From: Myxococcus stipitatus
GTDB taxonomy: Bacteria > Myxococcota > Myxococcia > Myxococcales > Myxococcaceae
Assembly: GCF_038561935.1 (NCBI RefSeq)
Contig: NZ_CP102770.1
Location: 8,866,001-8,930,000 of the forward strand
Length of the DNA stretch: 64,000 nucleotides
Reading direction: 5' to 3'
A model generated the notes under the pieces. That model searched no databases. It was not told the origin of the DNA and saw nothing but the letters and a program-made list of their open reading frames with translations. Every line of letters begins with the position of its first letter. Position 1 is the first letter of the stretch. A program made the translations under genes and the position numbers. This document shows, one piece after another, positions 58,041 through 64,000 of this stretch.

Positions 58041-59567
58041 TCATCCGCGCGCCAGCGCCCGAGGCCTCGCTTCCACCCCGTGTCCTCGCGAGCGCCCATG
58101 CCGCTCGATGGCCACGTACTCCGAGGGCTCGAACGCGCGGACGCGGTGCCTGAACGCGAAGGTGAACCCCGGCCACAGCGTCGAGTTGCGCCCCGTGGCG
58201 TCCAGGTACCAGCTCTTGCATCCCCCGCGCAGCCACACCGTGCGCGCCATCCTTGCATCCACGTCCCGCACGAACGCCTCCTGCGCGTCCGGCGTCGGCT
58301 CCACCGCGGCGAGCCCTCGGCCCTCCAGGTAGCGCAGCGCGTTCAGCACATGCTCCACCTGGCTCTCCATCATCAGGAGCACCGTCGTGTGTCCCAGCCC
58401 CGTGTTGGGCCCCAGCACCATGAAGAAGTTGGGGAAGCCGCTCACCGACGTGCCCAGGTGCGCCTTCATCGTGCCGGCCCACGCCTCTTCCAGCGTGCGC
58501 CCGGCGCGCCCTCGGATGCACCGCGCGAACGCCGGCTCCGTCACCCGGAAGCCCGTGCCCAGGATGAGCGTGTCCACCGGGTACTCCGCGCCGGACGTGG
58601 TGACGACGGAGTGCTCCCGCACTTCCTGGAGCGCCTCGGTGACGACCTCGACGTTGGGGCGCGTCAGCGCGGGCAGGTAGTCGTCCGAGATGAGCACGCG
58701 CTTGCAGCCCATGACGTAGTCGGGCCGCAGCTTCGCGCGCAGCGCCTCATCCGGAATGGAGCGAGCCAGGTGCCGGCGCGCCTCGAGCTGCGCCAGCCGG
58801 ATGATCCACGGGTACATGAACGCGAGCGCGGACAGCTCCCGCTTCAGGTAGAGCGCCGCGCGCACCAGCCACCGCACGCCCGGCACCCGCGAGTACAGCC
58901 AGCGCGTCCACCCCGCGATGGGGCGGTCGTTGCGAGGCAGCACCCAGGGCGGCGTGCGCTGGAAGAGCACCAGCTTCTCCACAAGCGGCTGGATGGCCGG
59001 AACGAACTGCACCGCCGACGCGCCCGTGCCCACCACCGCCACCGTGCGGCCCTTCAGCGCGTAGTCATGGTCCCACCGCGACGAGTGCATCACCTTGCCG
59101 CGGAAGCGCTCCAGCCCCGCCACCTCCGGCAGCGCGGGCGCATCGAAGGCCCCCGCCGCGAGGACGAGGACGTCCGCGGTGAAGAGGCCCTCCGAGGTCC
59201 GCAGGTGCCAGCACTGCTCGGAGTCCTCCCAGCGCGCGTCCTCGACGGTGTGATTCAGGCGAACATGCCCGAGCACGCCGAAGCGCGTCGCGCAGTCGAG
59301 CAGGTAGGCCTTTATCTCCGACCGGGGCGAGTACACCCGGGACCAGTTCGGATTCGGCGCGAAGGAGAACGAGTACAGGTGCGAGGGGACGTCACACGCG
59401 CACCCGGGATAGTCGTTGTCGCGCCAGACGCCGCCCAGCTCCGCGCTCCGCTCGAGGAGGACGAAGTCCTCCATGCCCTCCTGCTTGAGCCGGATGGCCG
59501 TGCCCAGGCCACCGAACCCACCGCCGACGATGGCCACGTGGAAGTGCCGCGAGCGCGACAGGGACAT
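58041..59567 (-). CDS. Flavin-containing (Baeyer-Villiger-type) monooxygenase
   Basis: 508 residues. FAD loop IVGGGFGGLG, the Baeyer-Villiger fingerprint FRGKVMHSSRWDHDY (F-x-G-x3-H-x3-W-D), NADP loop VVGTGASAVQF and ILGTGF near the end. Uses NADPH and O2 to insert oxygen beside a ketone. The gene is first of a leftward pair with the SDR (25-bp gap). The substrate is unknown; the C-terminal region is Arg-rich. Confidence 0.94.
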   Translation of the reverse strand: MSLSRSRHFHVAIVGGGFGGLGTAIRLKQEGMEDFVLLERSAELGGVWRDNDYPGCACDVPSHLYSFSFAPNPNWSRVYSPRSEIKAYLLDCATRFGVLGHVRLNHTVEDARWEDSEQCWHLRTSEGLFTADVLVLAAGAFDAPALPEVAGLERFRGKVMHSSRWDHDYALKGRTVAVVGTGASAVQFVPAIQPLVEKLVLFQRTPPWVLPRNDRPIAGWTRWLYSRVPGVRWLVRAALYLKRELSALAFMYPWIIRLAQLEARRHLARSIPDEALRAKLRPDYVMGCKRVLISDDYLPALTRPNVEVVTEALQEVREHSVVTTSGAEYPVDTLILGTGFRVTEPAFARCIRGRAGRTLEEAWAGTMKAHLGTSVSGFPNFFMVLGPNTGLGHTTVLLMMESQVEHVLNALRYLEGRGLAAVEPTPDAQEAFVRDVDARMARTVWLRGGCKSWYLDATGRNSTLWPGFTFAFRHRVRAFEPSEYVAIERHGRSRGHGVEARPRALARG

Positions 59568-59616
59568 GGAGCCTCCGGACGGCCACTGTGCCCCACCCGA
59601 GGCCCTGCTGGAAACC

Positions 59617-60168
59617 TCAGGCGGACAGATGCTCCACGAGTGTCTTGGTGCCGATACCGATGAGCACCAGGCCGCCCAGGATTTCGATGCCGGTGCCGAA
59701 GCGCTCCCCCAGCCGCTTGCCGGCCCACGCGCCCAGGACGCTCAGCACGAAGGTCATCACGCCGATGAGCCCCGCCGAATAGAAGATGCCCAGCTCCAGC
59801 GCGGGCAGCGTCACGCCCACCGCGAGCGCATCGATGCTGGTGGCCACCCCCAGCGTCAGCAGCATGGGCAACCGGATGCCGACGGGGGCCGCGGCGCGCT
59901 CCTCCTCGTCATGGGAGAACGCCTCCCAAATCATGTGCCCGCCCACCAGCGCGAGCAGACCAAAGGCAATCCAATGGTCGATGGCCGCGAAGTGCGTGAG
60001 GATGGCCTTGCCCCCCAGCGCGCCGCCCAGCGACATGCCGAACTGGAAGACGCCGAAGGTGAGCGCCAGCTTGAAGATGTCCGGCGGCCGGGCCCCGCGA
60101 ATGGCCATGCCACCCGACACCGCGGTGGCATCCATCGCCACCCCGAGCGCGAGAAGAAGCAGCATCAT
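59617..60168 (-). CDS. mntP: Manganese efflux pump MntP
   Basis: 183 residues, six membrane helices. MntP signatures: LALGVAMDATAVSGG and LTLGVATSIDALAVGVTLP in the two repeat halves, with the metal-binding Asp residues. It exports Mn2+ to protect against excess. It sits 12 bp after rapZ and is probably co-transcribed with hprK and rapZ. No yybP-ykoY-type riboswitch is visible before it, which fits transcription from a distant promoter. Confidence 0.93.
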   Translation of the reverse strand: MMLLLLALGVAMDATAVSGGMAIRGARPPDIFKLALTFGVFQFGMSLGGALGGKAILTHFAAIDHWIAFGLLALVGGHMIWEAFSHDEEERAAAPVGIRLPMLLTLGVATSIDALAVGVTLPALELGIFYSAGLIGVMTFVLSVLGAWAGKRLGERFGTGIEILGGLVLIGIGTKTLVEHLSA

Positions 60169-60180
60169 GTCCGGCTCCCG

Positions 60181-61040
60181 CTATTCCTTCTCGATGTCCC
60201 GGTCCCAGAGCTGAACGCGGGTGTTCTCGTCGCTCAGCCGCCGGGTGAGCTCCGCGGCGATGGCCACCGAGCGGTGCTTGCCGCCGGTGCACCCCAGCGC
60301 GACTGTGAGGTACGCCTTCCCCTCCTTCTGGTAGCGCGGGAAGAGGAAGCGGCAGAGGTCCTCCACCTTCTCGAGGAACTGCTGCGTCTCCTCGCGGTCC
60401 AGCACGTAGGCGGCGACCTTGGGCACCTTGCCCGTCAGCCCCTTCATGTCCGGGACGAAGTACGGGTTGGGCAGGAAGCGCACGTCCAGCACCAGGTCCG
60501 CCTGCGGCGGCACGCCGTACCGGTAGCCGAACGACATCACCGACAGGCTGGGGCCCTTGGCGGGCTCCGGGCTGAAGCGCGCCTGCACCATGCGCTTCAA
60601 GTCATGGACGTTCAGCACCGACGAGTCGATGACCTGGTCGGCGATCTCGCGCAGGTCGCGCAGCGCGGCGCGCTCCGCCTGGATGCCGTCGGCGACGGTG
60701 CCGGTGGGCGCCAGCGGGTGGCGGCGGCGCGTCTCGCTGAAGCGGCGGATGAGGCTGTCGTCGCTGGAGTCGAGGAACAGCACCTCCACGTGGTGCCCGG
60801 CGCGGCGGACCTCGTCGAGGATGCGCGGCGCCTCCTTGAGGAAGACGCCCTCGCGCGCGTCCACCACCAGCGCCATGCGCTCGATGTTGCCTCCGCCCGC
60901 CAGCTCCGTGAGCTTGGGCAGCAACACCACCGGCAGGTTGTCGATGCAGAAGAACCCCGAGTCCTCCAACGCCCGGATGGCGGTGGACTTGCCGGAGCCG
61001 GACATGCCGGTGATGACGACCAACTGTTTCGCGGGCGCGG

Positions 61041-61044
<4 letters not shown>
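60181..61044 (-). CDS. rapZ: RNase adapter / nucleotide-binding protein RapZ
   Basis: 287 residues from GTG 61044, overlapping the hprK stop by GTGA. Walker A is GMSGSGKS near residue 13-20; the C-terminal domain has RFLPNPYF, then CTGGKHRSVAIAAEL, the family signature. In Gammaproteobacteria RapZ controls GlmS by directing RNase E to GlmZ; here the role is unknown, as with other GlmZ-lacking bacteria. Directly coupled to hprK. Confidence 0.96.
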
Positions 61045-62006
<962 letters not shown>

Positions 62007-62197
62007 CGTCGGGGCCTGGAATATCACCGGGAGGGGCGTTTGAGTCGAAGTGCACGCCCGGCGTGGCGTCCCCCACCTCCACCCCCGCTTTCCCACCCAG
62101 GCGCCGCCCCGTCTGCTCCCAGACAGTCCCTTGGCCCCTCAACAATGTACCAGGTGGGGATTTCCCGCCGCCGCGCGCATTGCTAAGCCCCCGCCCC

Positions 62198-62542
62198 ATG
62201 TCCGATTGCCTCTTTTGCAAGATTCGAGACGGCCAAATCCCGGCCAAAGTGGTCTACCAGGATGACACCTGCCTGGCGTTCGAGGACATCAACCCCCAGG
62301 CGCCGACCCACGTGCTGTTCATCCCGCGCAAGCACATCGCGACGGTGAACGACATCACCGCGGCGGACGAGGCGACGGTGGGCCACCTCTTCACGGCGGC
62401 GGCCAAGCTGGCGCACCAGCGGGGCCACGACTCGAATGGCTATCGGGTGGTGATGAACACGAACCGGGACGCGGGCCAGACGGTGTTCCACATCCACCTG
62501 CACCTGCTGGCGGGCCGCCCGCTCATGTGGCCGCCGGGCTGA
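62198..62542 (+). CDS. HIT-family hydrolase (HINT-type)
   Basis: 114 residues from ATG 62198. CLFCKI start, then PQAPTHVLFIPRKHI, and the histidine triad HIHLHLLAGRPL. HINT enzymes hydrolyse nucleoside phosphoramidates and similar AMP conjugates. Length and motif are canonical. It begins 191 bp from the divergent hprK start. Confidence 0.96.
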   Translation: MSDCLFCKIRDGQIPAKVVYQDDTCLAFEDINPQAPTHVLFIPRKHIATVNDITAADEATVGHLFTAAAKLAHQRGHDSNGYRVVMNTNRDAGQTVFHIHLHLLAGRPLMWPPG

Positions 62543-62639
62543 AGCCCGGTCCCTTGGTGGGGGGGTGAGCGCATACTCCCGCCCCCCTTCTGTTTCACGG
62601 GTGCTAGCGTTCCGTGCTGGTGACAGGGTGCGCCCGCCA

Positions 62640-63410
62640 ATGCCCTTCAGCACGGAATCGTCTCCTAGCAATCGACGCGCATACACGGTGCTCTCGCTGC
62701 TGCTCGCGGCGGTCGCCGGTGAAGTGAATGCGACGGGTTTCGTCGCGCTTGGCATGCACACCTCGCACATGTCCGGGACCATGGCCGCGCTGGGTGAGTC
62801 GCTCGCGCAGGGTGAGCGGCACCTCGCGGTGCTCGCCGCGCAGCTGTTGGTGTCCTTCGTGCTCGGCGCGGTGTGCGCGGCGGCGCTGTTGGACGCGTCC
62901 CGGCACCGCGCTCGCGGGCGGCATGTCGCGGCGCTGCTGGTGGAGGTGCTGCTGCTCGCGGGCATCGGCATGGCGCTGGGGGCCTCGCCCGGCTCTCGCG
63001 CGCCGGTGCTGCTGTGGGGCCTGTCCTTCGTCATGGGGTTGCAGAACGCGCTCGTCACCCGCGTGTCCGGCGCGGTGGTGCGCACCACGCACGTGACCGG
63101 CGTGCTGACGGACATCGGCATCCAGGTGGTGCGGATGTTCGTGTGGGTGCGGGACGGCGCGCGGGGACAGGGTTTCTCGGGCGTGGTGCGTCAGCTTCGC
63201 GCCCTGCCCTCCGCCATCGAGTTCGAGCGCACCCGGCTCCACCTGGGGCTGGCCCTGTCCTTCCTCTTGGGGTGCACCAGCGGCCCGTTCCTCTACATGC
63301 GGCACGGGCCCGCGGCGCTGGGGTTGCCGTGCGCGGTGCTGCTGTTGCTCATCGGCCTGGACCTGAGCCCCGCGGCCCACCGGCATCCAGGCTCCGCGTC
63401 TCGCGCGTGA
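62640..63410 (+). CDS. YoaK/DUF1275 family membrane protein
   Basis: 256 residues from ATG 62640. About six membrane helices; family blocks VAGEVNATGFVALGMHTSHMSG and MGLQNALVTRVSGAVVRTTHVTGVLTDIG are clear. Function of the family is unknown; transport is likely. It is convergent with the spermidine-synthase-like gene. Confidence 0.92.
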   Translation: MPFSTESSPSNRRAYTVLSLLLAAVAGEVNATGFVALGMHTSHMSGTMAALGESLAQGERHLAVLAAQLLVSFVLGAVCAAALLDASRHRARGRHVAALLVEVLLLAGIGMALGASPGSRAPVLLWGLSFVMGLQNALVTRVSGAVVRTTHVTGVLTDIGIQVVRMFVWVRDGARGQGFSGVVRQLRALPSAIEFERTRLHLGLALSFLLGCTSGPFLYMRHGPAALGLPCAVLLLLIGLDLSPAAHRHPGSASRA

Positions 63411-63411
63411 G

Positions 63412-64000
63412 TCAGTTCGCCGCGGGCTGAGCCACTGCTGGAGGTCCCGAGGCGGCCTCGATGTCCATGACGCTCGCGTTGGGGCCGCCCTGGCGGACCG
63501 CCTGCAACACGCTGCTGCGGTCATCCGTCCAGATGAAGTCCGGCTCGCCTCGCAGCCCCAGGCGGCGCACTCGCGCGGTGGAGCGCGTGAAGGTGGGGCC
63601 CCAGGAGAACTCCTTGTCCTGGCTCAGCAGCATCCAGTTGCTGCGCAGCGCGTCTCCCTGCGTCTCGTGGAAGACGAACGTCGCGTACATCCCCAAGCGG
63701 CGCGCGTGCGCGAGCGTCACCGGCACCAGGTCCAGGTGGACGTTGCTGATGTGCAGCGCGAGCACGCCGTGCGGGCCCAGGTGCTTGCGGTAGAGGGACA
63801 CGGCCTCCTCGGTGAGCAGGTGCACGGGCACCGCGTCCGAGGAGAAGACGTCCAGCGCCAGCACGTCGAAGGCGTTGGGCTCGCCGCGCTCCAGCTCCTG
63901 CTCCAGGGAGATGCGCGCGTCGCCCTCCACCACTTCAATCGTCGCGGGAGAGTCGCCCAGGTAGCTGAAGAAGCCCCCTTCACCGCGTGCCAATGCGATG
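63412..64000 (-). CDS. Spermidine-synthase-like SAM-dependent protein, C-terminal part (partial)
   Basis: The frame is open to the window edge, so the gene starts beyond 64000. The visible 195 or so residues match the C-terminal half of the fused MFS/spermidine-synthase-like class: FFSYLGDSPATIEVVEGDARI, then FDVLALDVFSSDAVPVHLLTEEA and VLALHISNVHLDLVPV. The acidic GDAR and the FDVLALDVFSSD region form the SAM or decarboxylated-SAM pocket. Tail end is Pro/Ala-rich. Stop overlaps no gene; convergent with the DUF1275 gene, 1 bp apart. Confidence 0.88.
   Translation of the reverse strand, partial: IALARGEGGFFSYLGDSPATIEVVEGDARISLEQELERGEPNAFDVLALDVFSSDAVPVHLLTEEAVSLYRKHLGPHGVLALHISNVHLDLVPVTLAHARRLGMYATFVFHETQGDALRSNWMLLSQDKEFSWGPTFTRSTARVRRLGLRGEPDFIWTDDRSSVLQAVRQGGPNASVMDIEAASGPPAVAQPAAN

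Overview
This 64 kb window is very GC-rich and densely coding, with many GTG starts, 4-bp GTGA gene overlaps and a kinase, TonB-receptor and lipoprotein content typical of a predatory myxobacterium. It most resembles Myxococcaceae (Myxococcus, Corallococcus, Pyxidicoccus). That placement rests on gene content: Ser/Thr kinases with PEGA/TPR partners, a CorE-like ECF sigma factor with a cysteine tail, an Imm11 protein, and a mannose-family PTS with HPr kinase. No rRNA, tRNA, CRISPR array, insertion sequence or prophage was seen, and coding style is uniform.

Layout. 0-5 kb: the end of a helical (TolC-like?) protein, a 4-Cys microprotein, then a leftward group (HAD phosphatase, Rieske oxygenase, Cys-rich ECF sigma factor, ICMT-like membrane methyltransferase), then an LLM flavin monooxygenase. 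5-13.6 kb: a DUF3943 envelope protein, a lipoprotein, a large TonB-dependent receptor, and TetR divergent from a Gal80-like Gfo/Idh protein, then a DUF547 protein. 13.6-18 kb: a P-type ATPase, an XRE/MmyB regulator and a small membrane protein. 18-25 kb, leftward: phosphomannomutase, FMN reductase, ROK kinase and a one-cysteine thiol peroxidase form one tight operon; a pseudokinase and a mannose-1-phosphate guanylyltransferase follow. 25-29 kb, rightward: a tandem SGNH esterase-like protein and an MBOAT acyltransferase, a likely surface-glycan O-acetylation pair. 29-33 kb: CoA Nudix hydrolase, UppP, YchJ-like protein and MetK. 33-40 kb: MlaC-like protein, Gcr-family membrane protein, MMPL/RND exporter, lipoprotein and MgtC protein, suggesting lipid and envelope handling. 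40-44.7 kb, leftward: a complete mannose-family PTS, EIIA-EIIB-EIIC-EIID-HPr-EI.

45-51.8 kb: a Bcp peroxiredoxin, a 37-residue membrane microprotein behind a strong sigma-54 promoter, an M35 metalloprotease lipoprotein followed by a stand-alone lipoprotein resembling its N-terminal domain, an SPFH/NAD-kinase-like pair, a metallophosphoesterase and an orphan Imm11 protein. 51.8-56.4 kb: an active Ser/Thr kinase, a PEGA/TPR protein and a TonB receptor. 56.4-59.6 kb: an exported intradiol dioxygenase-like protein and an SDR/Baeyer-Villiger monooxygenase pair. 59.6-64 kb: HprK, RapZ and MntP (leftward), a HIT protein, a DUF1275 protein and the end of a spermidine-synthase-like protein.

How it works together. 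The PTS phosphorelay (EI, HPr, EIIA/B/C/D) and its controllers (HprK, RapZ) lie in one window but are about 15 kb apart, with no sugar-catabolic gene beside them, so a regulatory role is plausible. PMM and ManC supply GDP-mannose precursors next to an acylation pair. The most unusual items are the M35 protease with a free prodomain-like lipoprotein, the sigma-54-driven microprotein, the pseudokinase and the thiol peroxidase lacking its resolving cysteine. Functions were inferred by eye from motifs; no database search was run.
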